A stretch of 64,000 bases of DNA. Origin: Glycomyces lechevalierae. Lineage in GTDB: Bacteria; Actinomycetota; Actinomycetes; Mycobacteriales; Micromonosporaceae. Both the position numbers and the translations under genes were made by a program. The notes under the pieces are model-generated. The model was given only the letters and a program-made list of their open reading frames with translations, was not told the origin of the DNA and made no database searches. Below, in pieces: positions 25,769-35,347 of the stretch. The stretch is from contig NZ_JAPZVQ010000001.1 in assembly GCF_027622945.1 (NCBI RefSeq), positions 621,917-685,916 on the forward strand. The letters run 5' to 3'. Position 1 is the stretch's first letter. Each line of letters starts with the position of its first letter.

Positions 25769-25789
25769 CCCTGAGGTCTTGTCTCAGGG
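25769..25789. other. Leader hairpin upstream of the CUT1 operon
   Basis: CCCTGAG and CTCAGGG form a 7-bp stem with a 7-nt loop, 100 nt before the solute-binding protein start. It could be a terminator for the GH36 gene or part of the leader of the next operon. Confidence 0.4.
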
Positions 25790-25888
25790 TCCCCACCTCG
25801 CTTACTTTTGTTTGAAGGCATATCCAAATTTAGAGATCCCTCGCTGCTGACACATCCCTCGCGGCAGCATGACTGAAAGGCCGATGAC

Positions 25889-27583
25889 GTGCCCGACTCC
25901 TCTTCCCCGCAAGCGATGCGCCGCCGCTCCCTCTTCAAGGCCGCCGGCCTCGGCGCGATCGGCGCGGCGGGCCTGCCCTTCGCCGCCGCCTGCTCGGACC
26001 TCAAGACCGGCGAGGGCTCGACGCAGACGACCGAGGGCTTCGACTTCCTGCCCGAGTACAAGGAATGGCCCCTCCCGGCCGAACCGGACCTCGTCGGCGA
26101 CCCGCCGAACCACCCCTCCGCGTTCACCTCCTACCCCGACCCGGTCGAGGCGATCAGCGAGGTGCCCTCGGGCTCCGGCACCTACGAGTTCACCGTCCCG
26201 TTCTGGGGCGAGGCCCCCTCGAACGACGACTCGTACTTCGCCGCGCTGCGCGACGGCTGGGGCGGCACCACCATCAACCTGCGCCAGGCCGACGGCAACA
26301 CCTACGCCGACACCTCCGTGCAGTGGCTCAACGCGAACGAGTACGGCGACGGCATTCTCCTGTTCAGCTGGATGCTCGGCTCCCACACCAACTTCCAGGA
26401 GACCGTGGTCAACTCGTTCTACGACCTGACCGACATCCTCAAGGGCGACATCTCCGGGCGCTGGCCGCTCCTGGCCGGCCTGCCGACCCAGTCCTGGGCC
26501 CAGTCCGTGTGGTCCAAGGACCCGGCCGACCCTGAAAGCGCGCGCCTCTTCGGCATCCCCTCCACCTTCAGCGGCGGGCCCGGCAACGCCATGTTCGTCC
26601 GCGACGACCTCATGGACGACGCGGGCATCGCGATGCCGACCACGATCGAAGAGCTCCTCGAGGCCGCCCGCACCTGGTCCGACGACGCGAACGGCAAGTG
26701 GGCCTTCGGCAGCATCGACTGGATCCTGCCCCAGATGTTCGGGCTCATCGGCGACGACGGCTGGAGCTGGGACGAGAAGCAGGGCAAGCTCGTCAACGAC
26801 TGCGAGAAGCCCGAGTTCACCGAGATGCTCGAGTTCCGCCGCCTCTGCTGGGACGAGAAGCTCATCCACCCGGACGCCCCCACGGGCACCCTGGACGGCG
26901 GCGCCATGCAGATCGCCGGGACGATCCTGTTCTCCCAGGAGAACCCGGTCCGCTGGTACGAGTACACGGCCCTCGTCAAGGACGGCGCCGCGACCGGCTC
27001 CATCAAGCCGCTCCCGCCGCTCGCCGCGAAGGGCCGCACGCCGGTCCTCAAGGCCAGCACCTCCGTCGACGGCTGGACGTTCCTCAACAAGGACCTCTCC
27101 AAGGAGCAGGTCGAGGAGCTCCTCGACGTCGCCAACTGGTGCTCGGCGCCGTTCGGCACCAAGGAGTACGAGCTCATGGAGTACGGCGTCGAAGGCGACC
27201 ACTTCGAGTACGACGCCACCGGCACGCCGATCTACACCGAGCACGGCACCAAGATCGTCCAGGCCCCGGTCAACCTGAAGCAGTACTCCGGCAAGGTGCA
27301 GAAGTTCCTCACCGGCGACCCCGAGGTCGTCCAGGCGCAGTTCGACTACAACGCCTCGGTCCAGCAGTACATCGTGCCGAGCGCCTTCGAAGGCGTCCGC
27401 ATCGAGGCCCCGGCCGCCGCGAAGTCCGCCGCGCAGACCCTCAGCGACCAGCAGAACGACATCGCCTACGGCCGCGCCGAGCTGTCCACCATCCCGGACA
27501 TCGTCGCGACGTTCATGGAGAACGGCGGCGAAGAGGCCCGCGAGTTCTACACGGACGTCTACAAGAGCCTCAACGAGAAGTGA
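25889..27583 (+). CDS. Extracellular sugar-binding lipoprotein (family 1, LplA-like)
   Basis: This 564-residue lipoprotein is the receptor of a CUT1-type sugar importer. A Tat-type twin-arginine segment RRRSLFKAAGLGAIGAAG precedes the lipobox PFAAAC (Cys about residue 31). The large size matches LplA-like proteins that bind oligosaccharides or uronate oligomers. GAAAGG (25875-25880) directs the GTG start at 25889. A strong hairpin between this gene and the permeases probably keeps the binding protein in excess. The position after GH36 suggests alpha-galactosides, but this is inference. Confidence 0.85.
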   Translation: MPDSSSPQAMRRRSLFKAAGLGAIGAAGLPFAAACSDLKTGEGSTQTTEGFDFLPEYKEWPLPAEPDLVGDPPNHPSAFTSYPDPVEAISEVPSGSGTYEFTVPFWGEAPSNDDSYFAALRDGWGGTTINLRQADGNTYADTSVQWLNANEYGDGILLFSWMLGSHTNFQETVVNSFYDLTDILKGDISGRWPLLAGLPTQSWAQSVWSKDPADPESARLFGIPSTFSGGPGNAMFVRDDLMDDAGIAMPTTIEELLEAARTWSDDANGKWAFGSIDWILPQMFGLIGDDGWSWDEKQGKLVNDCEKPEFTEMLEFRRLCWDEKLIHPDAPTGTLDGGAMQIAGTILFSQENPVRWYEYTALVKDGAATGSIKPLPPLAAKGRTPVLKASTSVDGWTFLNKDLSKEQVEELLDVANWCSAPFGTKEYELMEYGVEGDHFEYDATGTPIYTEHGTKIVQAPVNLKQYSGKVQKFLTGDPEVVQAQFDYNASVQQYIVPSAFEGVRIEAPAAAKSAAQTLSDQQNDIAYGRAELSTIPDIVATFMENGGEEAREFYTDVYKSLNEK

Positions 27584-27590
27584 CCCGGCG

Positions 27591-27620
27591 CCGGGCCGCC
27601 CGCTCCCCCGGGCGGCCCGG
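27591..27620 (+). terminator. Intercistronic hairpin between binding protein and permeases
   Basis: A perfect 12-bp stem (CCGGGCCGCCCG / CGGGCGGCCCGG) with a 6-nt loop starts 7 nt after the stop codon. In binding-protein operons such structures give partial termination or protect the upstream message. Confidence 0.7.
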
Positions 27621-27662
27621 CCGCCGTCGCCCGCCGAACTCGACTTGAGACTGGAATCAGCA

Positions 27663-28646
27663 ATGGCAACAATGCAAAGCGAGGCCCCGCCGCTCACGGC
27701 CCGCAACCCGGACGCGCGCACCGTCAAACGCAAGCGGAGCTTCGCGCAGCGACTCCGCTTCGACTGGCCGCTCCTGGTGCTCGCCCTCCCGGTGGTCGCC
27801 CAGCTCGCGGTGTTCTTCTACTGGCCCTCGGCCTGGAACGTCATCGCGTTCATGGACTACAGCCCCCACCGGCCGTTCTGGGACAACCCCATCGTGGGCT
27901 TCGCCTGGTTCGAGCGGCTGTTCGCGGACCCGTACTTCGTTCCGGCCCTGCTGAACACGCTCAAGTTCGCCGCCGCGCACCTGCTGTTCCTGTTCCCGCT
28001 CTCGGTCGCGCTCGCGCTGGTCATGCACTCGGTGGTCTCGACCAAGGTCCGCAGCACGTTCCAGTCGATCGTGTACCTGCCGTACTTCTTCTCCTGGGTC
28101 CTCGTCGTCACCGTGTTCGTGCAGGTGCTCGGCGCTGACGGCCTGGTCTCCAACTGGATCATGGGCCTCGGCGGCGACCGGCTCTCCTTCACGTCGAACC
28201 CGGACACGTTCCTGCTGCTCGCGTGGATGCAGTGGGCCTGGAAGGACGCCGGCTGGGGCATGATCATCTTCCTGGCCGCCCTCGCCTCGATCAACCCGAG
28301 CCTCTACGAGGCGGCCGCGGTCGACGGCGCGAACCGCTGGCGCCGGATGTGGCATGTGACCCTGCCGGGCATCCGGCCGGTCATCATCCTCCTGCTCATC
28401 CTCCAGATCGGCGGCATCCTCTCCGTCGGCTTCGAGCAGTACCAGTTGCAGCGCAACGCCATCGGCTACCAGGCGACCGAAGTGCTCGACACGTACGTGT
28501 ACTACCGCAGCGTCATCGGCACCGAAGGCGCGTCGTTCGGCACCGCGGCCGGCCTGTTCAAGGGCGCGATCGGGCTCATCCTGATCCTCGCCGCCAACAA
28601 GGTCGCGCACCGCCTCGGAGAGCAAGGGATCTACCAGAAGTCATGA
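27663..28646 (+). CDS. CUT1 sugar ABC transporter permease (LplB-like)
   Basis: This permease of about 327 residues has six predicted membrane segments and the EAA motif EAAAVDGANRWRRMWHVTLPG that docks to the ATPase. It pairs with the next permease. ATG 27663 is chosen over an in-frame TTG at 27645 because the latter lies in GC-poor leader without a ribosome-binding site, though the site before 27663 is also weak. Its last codons overlap the next start (ATGA). Confidence 0.87.
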   Translation: MATMQSEAPPLTARNPDARTVKRKRSFAQRLRFDWPLLVLALPVVAQLAVFFYWPSAWNVIAFMDYSPHRPFWDNPIVGFAWFERLFADPYFVPALLNTLKFAAAHLLFLFPLSVALALVMHSVVSTKVRSTFQSIVYLPYFFSWVLVVTVFVQVLGADGLVSNWIMGLGGDRLSFTSNPDTFLLLAWMQWAWKDAGWGMIIFLAALASINPSLYEAAAVDGANRWRRMWHVTLPGIRPVIILLLILQIGGILSVGFEQYQLQRNAIGYQATEVLDTYVYYRSVIGTEGASFGTAAGLFKGAIGLILILAANKVAHRLGEQGIYQKS

Positions 28647-29596
28647 CCGCCAACGCCATCCGAACCGCACCGCGCCGCTCCCCACGGAAGAGCGCCCGCC
28701 CCGTCTGGGACGAGGAGCCGTCCTTCGCCGGCAAGGCCGTCAAGGCCCTGTTCCTGATCTGCTACGCCGGCGCGATCCTGGTGCCGCTGTGGGCGATCGT
28801 GGCCACCAGCTTCGCCAGCGAGGACGCCCTCAGCCGGGCCGGTGGCAACCTGCTGCTCATCCCGACGGACCTGAGCATCGCCGCCTACCGCGAGATCTTC
28901 AGCGGCGGCGCGCTCACCGACTCGCTGCTGCTCACCGTGATCCTGACCGCCGGCGGCACCGCCTTCAGCATGGTCCTCACCGTCTGCGGCGCCTACGCCC
29001 TCGCCCGGCCCGGCTCGGTCCTGCACCGGCCGATCCTCATGCTCGTGCTGTTCACGTTCCTGTTCGGCCCCGGCATGTACCCGAGCTTCCTGGTCGTGCA
29101 GAAGCTCGGCCTGTTCAACGACTACCTGTCGCTGATCCTGCCGGTCGCGCTGAGCGCCTTCAACCTCATCGTGCTCCGGTCGTTCTTCATGAACACGATC
29201 CCGGGCGAACTCCTCGACGCGGCCCGCATCGACGGCGCCGGCGAGTTCCGGATCCTGCTCACCATCGTGCTGCCGATGTCGAAGGCGATCCTCGCGGTCG
29301 TCGCCCTCTTCTACGCCGTCGGCTACTGGAACATCTACTTCTCGGCCGTGCTCTACACGCCGGGCCTGGAGGTCCAGCCGATCCAGGTGGTCCTCCAGCG
29401 GATGCTCATGTCCACGCAGGGCCTGCCCGAGGGCGCGGCGGCGACCGCGCAGTACCAGGCGCAGGGCGAGGCCGCGCCGACAGCGGCGCTGAAGATGGCC
29501 GTCGTGGTCTGCACGGTCCTGCCGATCGTGATCATGTACCCGTTCATCCAGAAGCACTTCACCAAGGCCGTCATCACGGGGGCCATCAAGGGTTAG
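28643..29596 (+). CDS. CUT1 sugar ABC transporter permease (YtcP-like)
   Basis: This 317-residue second permease carries the EAA loop LLDAARIDGAGEFRILLTIVLP and six membrane helices. Its start overlaps the upstream stop (ATGA, 28643-28646). No ATP-binding gene follows, so the system must use an ATPase encoded elsewhere, as CUT1 importers of actinobacteria do with the shared MsiK-type protein. A terminator hairpin follows at once. Confidence 0.87.
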   Translation: MTANAIRTAPRRSPRKSARPVWDEEPSFAGKAVKALFLICYAGAILVPLWAIVATSFASEDALSRAGGNLLLIPTDLSIAAYREIFSGGALTDSLLLTVILTAGGTAFSMVLTVCGAYALARPGSVLHRPILMLVLFTFLFGPGMYPSFLVVQKLGLFNDYLSLILPVALSAFNLIVLRSFFMNTIPGELLDAARIDGAGEFRILLTIVLPMSKAILAVVALFYAVGYWNIYFSAVLYTPGLEVQPIQVVLQRMLMSTQGLPEGAAATAQYQAQGEAAPTAALKMAVVVCTVLPIVIMYPFIQKHFTKAVITGAIKG

Positions 29597-29601
29597 AACG
29601 T

Positions 29602-29621
29602 CCCGGGGGTCCGCCCCCGGG
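29602..29621 (+). terminator. Terminator of the CUT1 transporter operon
   Basis: A perfect 8-bp stem CCCGGGGG / CCCCCGGG with a TCCG loop starts 5 nt after the permease stop codon. Confidence 0.7.
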
Positions 29622-29814
29622 TCGGTCCGCGAGCGCGATGTGAGGGTCGGGGGGTCGATTCGCCGTCGTACCGCTCGCGGCCAGGGGCCTTCCGGCCGGG
29701 CAATGCAGCTGCACACTGCGCCCGGACCCGGAGGGCCCCGTTTTCTTGACCCGGTAAAACAGAATGATCCGACGATTCTTGCGGTTCGGTGGCGACTCGG
29801 CGATACTTGCACCC

Positions 29815-30537
29815 ATGTCCCGCACGGACGATGTCGTCAACGGCATCAAACACATGATCCTCAACGGCGAACTCCAGCCCGGCGAGCGCCTGCCGGTCGA
29901 GAAGGAGCTCGCCGAGACCCTCGGCGTCTCCCGCGGCTCCCTCCGCGAAGGCGTGCGCGCCCTCTCGATCCTCGGCATCCTCAACTCCCGCCAGGGCGAC
30001 GGCACCTACGTCACCGAGCTCGACGTCTCGCAGCTCCTCGCCCCCATGGGCTTCGTCGTCGACCTCCAGGGCGAGGGCCAGGCCCGCGAGGTGCACGCCA
30101 TCCGCCGCCTCCTCGAGAGCGAGGCCGCCCGGCTCGCCGCCACCCGCATCACCGACGAAGCGCTCGCCGAGGCCCGGGCCCTGCTCGACGAGGCCGCCCG
30201 CATCCTCGACGAGACCCCGGACGAGCACGAGCGCATCATCGAGATCGACATCGCGTTCCACCGCATCATCGCCGCCCACACCGGCAACTCGGTGCTCACC
30301 GGCATGATCGAGGCGTTCGCGAGCCGCACCGTCCGCGCGCGGCTGTGGCGCAGCCTCCGCGAAGAGGGCATCGACCGGCGCACCCACGGCGAGCATTTCG
30401 CGATCCTGCGGGCCCTGTACTACCGCGAGCCGGACAACGCCCGCATCCGCATGGCCAACCACCTCTTGGGCGTCGAGGACTCCCTGCCGTTCCTGCCCCT
30501 GGACGACGACGAGACCCCGGAGACCCCCGAGGCTTAA
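29815..30537 (+). CDS. GntR/FadR family transcriptional regulator
   Basis: This 240-residue regulator has the GntR winged helix (LPVEKELAETLGVSRGSLRE, about residues 26-45) and a C-terminal all-helical FCD domain with the metal-binding His/Asp positions (DIAFHRIIA and HGEHFAIL). FadR-type members sense sugar acids or similar metabolites. It lies downstream of the CUT1 operon and may control it, perhaps for uronates. ATG 29815 starts directly before the helix-turn-helix; the start at 29764 would add 17 residues without support. The stop overlaps that of the convergent AlkD-like gene in TTAA. Confidence 0.87.
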   Translation: MSRTDDVVNGIKHMILNGELQPGERLPVEKELAETLGVSRGSLREGVRALSILGILNSRQGDGTYVTELDVSQLLAPMGFVVDLQGEGQAREVHAIRRLLESEAARLAATRITDEALAEARALLDEAARILDETPDEHERIIEIDIAFHRIIAAHTGNSVLTGMIEAFASRTVRARLWRSLREEGIDRRTHGEHFAILRALYYREPDNARIRMANHLLGVEDSLPFLPLDDDETPETPEA

Positions 30538-31238
30538 CCGGCCGTTGCGGCGCGGCTGGGTGCGGCACTGTTGTGTGCGGGACTGTTGCGGCGCACGATC
30601 TCCTCGATCCAGACCGGCGCGTACGGCGACGTGCAGTTCGGCGGAGTCGGGTAGTCCTTGAGCACCTGCAGCCGCTCGCCGATCGCGATGGCGCGCTCGC
30701 GCAGGTCCGCGTGCGCGATGCCGATCTGCGCGAGGCATTCGTTCATCGCCCACTGGAGGCGGTCGGGCGCGGCCTTCATCTCCGCCTCGATCACGTCGAG
30801 CAGCTCCGGCAGGTCCAAGCCCTCGGGCTGCTTCACGACCCGCGCGCTCGTGAGCGCCCAACCCGCGGAGGCCACCACCGGGTCCGGGTCGGCCATCCAA
30901 GCGAGGCGCAGCTCCTCGGCCTGCGGGTGCTTCTTGACCGCGTAGTTGACCAGCCAGTCGTGGACCTTCGGGGTCCGCGCCTCGCGGAGCATCGAGTCCA
31001 GCTCGTCGGGGTCGAACGCCTTCGGGCGGCAGACGAGCAGCGCGAGCAGCCGCGCGGCGGAGTCGCCGGTGCCCCACAACTCGCGGGCCAGGTCCTGCTG
31101 GGTCTTCAGCCGCTTCGCGACGGCGCGCAGCTTGGTCAGGTTCACGCCGTGGTCGTCCCCGTGCCGCTCGTTCACCGCGCGGATCTTCGTGTCCTCGAGG
31201 GCGGCCAGCTCGGCCATGACCTCGTCCTTCGTTTCCAT
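30534..31238 (-). CDS. DNA alkylation repair family protein (AlkD-like, HEAT repeats)
   Basis: This 234-residue protein looks like an AlkD-type HEAT-repeat DNA glycosylase. Helical pairs such as LRAVAKRLKTQQDLARELW, SAARLLALLV and WLVNYAVKKHPQAEEL match the repeat order of the family, whose enzymes excise bulky or cationic alkylated bases without base flipping. AlkD's catalytic Asp and Trp residues cannot be placed with certainty. AGGAGG precedes ATG 31238. Confidence 0.7.
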   Translation of the reverse strand: METKDEVMAELAALEDTKIRAVNERHGDDHGVNLTKLRAVAKRLKTQQDLARELWGTGDSAARLLALLVCRPKAFDPDELDSMLREARTPKVHDWLVNYAVKKHPQAEELRLAWMADPDPVVASAGWALTSARVVKQPEGLDLPELLDVIEAEMKAAPDRLQWAMNECLAQIGIAHADLRERAIAIGERLQVLKDYPTPPNCTSPYAPVWIEEIVRRNSPAHNSAAPSRAATAG

Positions 31239-31263
31239 CGCCGCCTCCTTTCCGCGTCGCAGT

Positions 31264-32829
31264 CTACGACCGAGGGCCGACACCGGCTTCGAGGACGGCC
31301 ATGGCCGCGTTGTGCCCCGGAATCCCGCTCACCCCGCCGCCGCGCACCGCCCCGGCCCCGCAGAGGAAGACGTTCGCGTGCCCGGTCTCCACGCCCCACC
31401 GCCCGATCCCGCCCGTGCGGAACGGCCATGAGAGGTCGCGATGGAAGATGTTCCCGCCCGGCAGCCGCAGGTCGCGTTCGAGATCGAGCGGGGTCTTCGC
31501 CTCGATGCACGGCTCCCCGTTCCCGTCCACGGCCAGGCAGTCGGCCAGCGGCTCGTCGAGGTACCGGTCGAGCTGCGCCACGGTCGCCGCGAGCAGGGCG
31601 GACTTCTCATCCTCGGAGCCGTCGAAAAGCCTTGCGGGCGTGTGCAGCCCGAACAGCGTCAACGTCTGGTAGCCCGCGCGCACCAGCTCCTCGCCGAGGA
31701 TCGACGGGTCCGAGAGCGAATGGCAGTAGATCTCCGAAGGCGGCCTCGCGGGGAGCCGCCCGGAGGCCGCCTCGGTGTACGCGGATTCGAGTTCTTCGAA
31801 GGACTCCGAGACGTGAAAGGTCCCGGCGAACGCCTCGCGCGGGTCCACCCCGGTGTCCCGCAGCCTCGGCAGCCGCTTGAGCAGCATGTTCACCTTGAGT
31901 TGCGCCCCTTCGGCATGCGCCGGGCGCTCCTCCCCCAGCAGGTCGGCCAGCGCCTCGGGCGAGGCGTTCACCAGAACATGCCGGGCCTCGACCGTCCCGC
32001 TCGCCGCCTCGTTGACGAAGGCCACCTCAGCGCGCGAACCATCCGTCGCGATCCTCGAAACCTCATGCCCGGTGAGGATCTCCGCGCCCGCCGCGCGGGC
32101 CGCGTTCGCAAGCTCGTCGGTGAAGGCGCCCATCCCGCCGACGGGCACGTCCCAGTCCCCCGTGCCGCCGCCGATCACGTGGTAGAGGAAGCACCGGTTC
32201 TGCCGCAGGTCCTCGGCCCATGCCGAACTGAACGTCCCGATGAGCCCGTCGGTGAGCACGACCCCGCGCACGAGGTCGTCGGCGAAGGTCTGCTCGATCG
32301 TCTCCCCTAGGGGCTGTTGGAAGAACATGTCCCAGATCCGGTCGTCCCCGATGCGCTCCCGCAGTTCCTCCTCGGTGGGCAGCGGCTCGGTGAGCGTCGG
32401 GAACACCCGCTCGGCGACGTGCGCGGCCTTCCCGTAGAAGTCCTGCCACGCCTCGAACTCGCTCTCGGACCCGGTGAGCCGCGCGAACGCCTCTCTGGTC
32501 CGGCCCGCGTCGCGCGTGACGAGCAGGCCGGTCGAACGCCCGCCGCGCTCGGTCGGCGTGTACGACGAGACGCTGCGCTTGCGCACCTCGAACCGCAGCC
32601 CGAGATCGTCGACGATCTTGCGCGGCAGCAGGCTCACCAGGTACGAGTACCGCGACAGCCGGGCGTCCACCCCCGGAAACGCCGGCGCGGAGATCGCCGC
32701 TCCCCCGGTGTGCCCCAGCCGCTCCAGCACCAGCACCCGCTTCCCCGCCCGGGCGAGATAGGCCGCCGAGACCAGGCCGTTGTGGCCGCCGCCGACGATC
32801 ACGGCGTCATAGGACTTGTGCTGAGGCAT
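31264..32829 (-). CDS. FAD-dependent oxidoreductase, phytoene desaturase (CrtI)-like
   Basis: This 521-residue flavoprotein has the N-terminal dinucleotide motif VIVGGGHNGLVSAAYLARAG and GHTGGAA, and the C-terminal FAD-binding region NVFLCGAGAVRGGGVSGIPG. It belongs to the CrtI/amine-oxidase-like group (PYROXD2-like), whose members desaturate or isomerise carotenoids or act on unknown substrates; no other carotenoid genes are near. Several starts are in frame; ATG 32829 has TTAGGA upstream. It lies 25 nt before the AlkD-like gene, probably in one operon. Confidence 0.8.
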   Translation of the reverse strand: MPQHKSYDAVIVGGGHNGLVSAAYLARAGKRVLVLERLGHTGGAAISAPAFPGVDARLSRYSYLVSLLPRKIVDDLGLRFEVRKRSVSSYTPTERGGRSTGLLVTRDAGRTREAFARLTGSESEFEAWQDFYGKAAHVAERVFPTLTEPLPTEEELRERIGDDRIWDMFFQQPLGETIEQTFADDLVRGVVLTDGLIGTFSSAWAEDLRQNRCFLYHVIGGGTGDWDVPVGGMGAFTDELANAARAAGAEILTGHEVSRIATDGSRAEVAFVNEAASGTVEARHVLVNASPEALADLLGEERPAHAEGAQLKVNMLLKRLPRLRDTGVDPREAFAGTFHVSESFEELESAYTEAASGRLPARPPSEIYCHSLSDPSILGEELVRAGYQTLTLFGLHTPARLFDGSEDEKSALLAATVAQLDRYLDEPLADCLAVDGNGEPCIEAKTPLDLERDLRLPGGNIFHRDLSWPFRTGGIGRWGVETGHANVFLCGAGAVRGGGVSGIPGHNAAMAVLEAGVGPRS

Positions 32830-32920
32830 GCCCATTCCTAACACGCCGCGGCCGGTCGTGTCGTTGCCGAACCGTGACTCGGGCGTGGCCGGGTTGTTTC
32901 CGGGCGGTCGTAGATTCTCG

Positions 32921-32978
32921 GTTAATCGATTAACAACTTCTTGCGAATACGCCTTAGTATTTTGGTTAATCGATTAAC
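32921..32978 (+). promoter_or_regulatory. Two perfect LacI-type operators flanking the fructan operon promoter
   Basis: The 14-bp perfect palindrome GTTAATCGATTAAC occurs at 32921-32934 and again at 32965-32978, centres 44 bp apart (about four helical turns). TTAACA (32930-32935) and TTAGTA/TAGTAT (32954-32960) between them may be the -35 and -10. The second operator lies just before the ribosome-binding site of the LacI gene. A dimer or tetramer bound to both would trap the promoter. Confidence 0.78.
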
Positions 32979-32997
32979 TGATGAAGGGAAGTCAACG

Positions 32998-34017
32998 GTG
33001 ACGAAGCAGCCCCGATTGGCCGATGTCGCAAAGGCGGCCGGTGTTTCCACGGCGACGGCCTCTATGGCGCTCAACGAGACCGGGGGTCGGCGCATCGGCC
33101 CCGAGACCCGGGAGCGGGTGCGTGCGGCGGCCGCCGAGCTGGGGTACCGGCCGAACACGGTGGCACGGGGGCTGCGGACGCGGCGCACCCAGATGATCGG
33201 GTTCGTCGGGGACGACGTGGCCACGACTCCCTTTGCGGGCCAGATGATCCGGGGCGCGCACGACGCGGCCCGGGAGGCCGGGTTCCTGCTCCTCATGATC
33301 GACACCTCGGGCGACAAGGCCGAGACCGAGGAGGCGATCGGGGCCCTGCAGGAGCGCCAGATCGACGGGATCCTGCTCGCGACCATGTACCACCAAGTGG
33401 TGGAGGTGCCGGCCGTGATCGGTTCCACCCCTTGCGTACTGCTCGACGCCCGGACCGCAGACGGCTCGGCGTCGTCGGTGGTCCCCGACGAGCGCGGCGG
33501 GACCCTCGGGGTCCTCGCGGAGCTCACCGGGGCCGGGCACACCCGCATCGGGCACATCACGACCACTGAGGACGTGGAAGCCCGCGCGATCCGCCTCGCG
33601 ACCTGGCGCGAGCGCGTCGCCGCCAACGGCCTCGACCCCGATGACCTGCTCATCGAGATCGACCAGGCGACGACCCGGCCCGCGCACGAGGGCGCGCTGC
33701 GCCTGCTCTCGCGGCCCGACCGGCCCACCGCCGTCTTCTGCTTCAACGACCGGGTCGCGATGGGCGTCTACCGCGCCGCGGCCGAGCTGGGGCTCAGCGT
33801 CCCCGAAGACCTCTCCGTCGTCTCCTACGACGACCAGGAACTCATCGCCCCCGAGCTACAGCCCGGACTCACCTCGGCCGCACTGCCCCACTACCAGATG
33901 GGGCGCTGGGCGGTCGTGGAGCTGCTGCGCCGCCTCGACGACCCCGAGACCGCGCCCGTCCAGCACCTCATGCCCTGCCCCGTCGCCAAGCGCGACTCCG
34001 TCTCCCCGCCCAGGTGA
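32998..34017 (+). CDS. LacI family transcriptional regulator (fructan/sucrose locus)
   Basis: This 339-residue repressor has the helix-turn-helix PRLADVAKAAGVSTATASMA at its N-terminus and a sugar-sensing domain ending in DLSVVSYDDQELIAPELQP. GAAGGGAAG precedes the GTG start at 32998. It is the first gene after two perfect operators and is followed by the transporter and catabolic genes on the same strand, so it most likely autoregulates the whole operon. Fructose or a fructo-oligosaccharide is the probable inducer, inferred from the GH32 and fructokinase genes. Confidence 0.88.
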   Translation: MTKQPRLADVAKAAGVSTATASMALNETGGRRIGPETRERVRAAAAELGYRPNTVARGLRTRRTQMIGFVGDDVATTPFAGQMIRGAHDAAREAGFLLLMIDTSGDKAETEEAIGALQERQIDGILLATMYHQVVEVPAVIGSTPCVLLDARTADGSASSVVPDERGGTLGVLAELTGAGHTRIGHITTTEDVEARAIRLATWRERVAANGLDPDDLLIEIDQATTRPAHEGALRLLSRPDRPTAVFCFNDRVAMGVYRAAAELGLSVPEDLSVVSYDDQELIAPELQPGLTSAALPHYQMGRWAVVELLRRLDDPETAPVQHLMPCPVAKRDSVSPPR

Positions 34018-34070
34018 GGCCCCGGCACACCCCGAACCTCTTCTGCCCGAATCACATTGGAGTGAGCACC

Positions 34071-35345
34071 ATGCAACGACGCCACCTCATCAAACTCGCC
34101 GCCGCCTCGGGCGGCGCCGCCATCGCCGGGCCCGCCCTGGCCGCGTGCACCGCCTCCAGCGCCTCCGACGGCGAGCTGGTCCTCTGGAGCCACAACGCCG
34201 GCAGCCCGCTGGAGATCGCGGTCACCGAGGACATCATCAAGGCGTTCAACGAGTCCCAGGACGGCGTGAAGGCCACATTGGAGCCCTTCCCGCAGGACGT
34301 CTACAACGACACAGTGAACGCCGCCGCGCTCTCCGGCGACCTCCCCGATCTGCTCACTGTGGACGGCCCGAACGTCCCGAACTGGGCCTGGGCCGGGCAC
34401 CTGCAGCCGCTCGAGGTGCCCAAGGAGATCACCGGGAAGTTCCTGCCTTCGACGCTCGGCGTCTTCCAGGACCAGCTCTACTCCGTGGGCCACTGGGAGG
34501 CCGCCTGCTCGGTCTTCGCCCGCCAGTCGGTGCTCGAGACCGCCGGCGTCCGCATCCCGACAATCGAGTCCCCTTGGAGCCGTGAGGAGTTCGACGACGC
34601 CCTCACCGCCGTCACCGGCAAGGCCGGGTACCAGTACGCGATCGACTTCTCCACCGCCGACACCGGCGAGTGGTACCCGTACGCGTTCTCGCCCTTCCTG
34701 CAGAGCTTCGGCGGCGACCTCATCGACCGCTCGAGCTACCTGAAGTCCGACGGCGTCCTCAACGGCCCCGAAGCCCTCGCGTGGGGCCAGTGGTTCCAGG
34801 GCCTGTTCACCGCGAACCTCGCCAACCCCGAGTCCCCCGGCGGCGCCGAGGACTTCATGCAGGGCAAGGCCGCCATGGCCTTCCACGGCAACTGGGGCGC
34901 CCTCCCGGCCATGGACCTGTACGACGACATGCTGTTCCTGCCGCCGCCGGACTTCGGCAACGGCCCCAAGATCGGCGGCGGCTCCTGGCAGTGGGCCGTC
35001 ACCGCGACCGCCGACAAGGCCGGGGCCAACTCGTGGCTGGAGACCGCGCTCTCGGATGAGTACGTGGCCGAGTACGCCAACCAGACCGGCCTCATCCCCG
35101 CCACCGACGCCGCCGCGGAGCTCACCGAGCACTACGGCACGGACGGCAAGCTGCGCATGATGGTCGAGTACTCCAAGGCCTACGCGACCCTCCGCCCCGA
35201 GACCCCCGCGTACACCGTGATCGCCTCCGTCTTCGGCCAGTACACGGGCGACATCATCCACGGCGGCGACGTGCAGACCGCCCTGGACGCGGCCGTCGCC
35301 GAGATCGACGCGGACATCGACGCGAACTCCGGGTACGGGTTCTAG
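34071..35345 (+). CDS. Extracellular sugar-binding lipoprotein (family 1)
   Basis: This 424-residue receptor has a Tat-type signal MQRRHLIKLAAASGG, a lipobox ALAAC (about residue 24) and the family 1 fold with the motif GKAAMAFHGNWG. TTGGAG upstream fixes ATG 34071. It is the binding component of the CUT1 system formed with the permeases at 35348 and 37611. Its context predicts uptake of fructo-oligosaccharides or sucrose. Confidence 0.87.
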   Translation: MQRRHLIKLAAASGGAAIAGPALAACTASSASDGELVLWSHNAGSPLEIAVTEDIIKAFNESQDGVKATLEPFPQDVYNDTVNAAALSGDLPDLLTVDGPNVPNWAWAGHLQPLEVPKEITGKFLPSTLGVFQDQLYSVGHWEAACSVFARQSVLETAGVRIPTIESPWSREEFDDALTAVTGKAGYQYAIDFSTADTGEWYPYAFSPFLQSFGGDLIDRSSYLKSDGVLNGPEALAWGQWFQGLFTANLANPESPGGAEDFMQGKAAMAFHGNWGALPAMDLYDDMLFLPPPDFGNGPKIGGGSWQWAVTATADKAGANSWLETALSDEYVAEYANQTGLIPATDAAAELTEHYGTDGKLRMMVEYSKAYATLRPETPAYTVIASVFGQYTGDIIHGGDVQTALDAAVAEIDADIDANSGYGF

Positions 35346-35347
35346 CA

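Noticed and set aside
25802..27733. Minus-strand open frame opposite the CUT1 binding protein gene
   Set aside because: It is a codon-shadow of the lipoprotein gene; no motif supports it.
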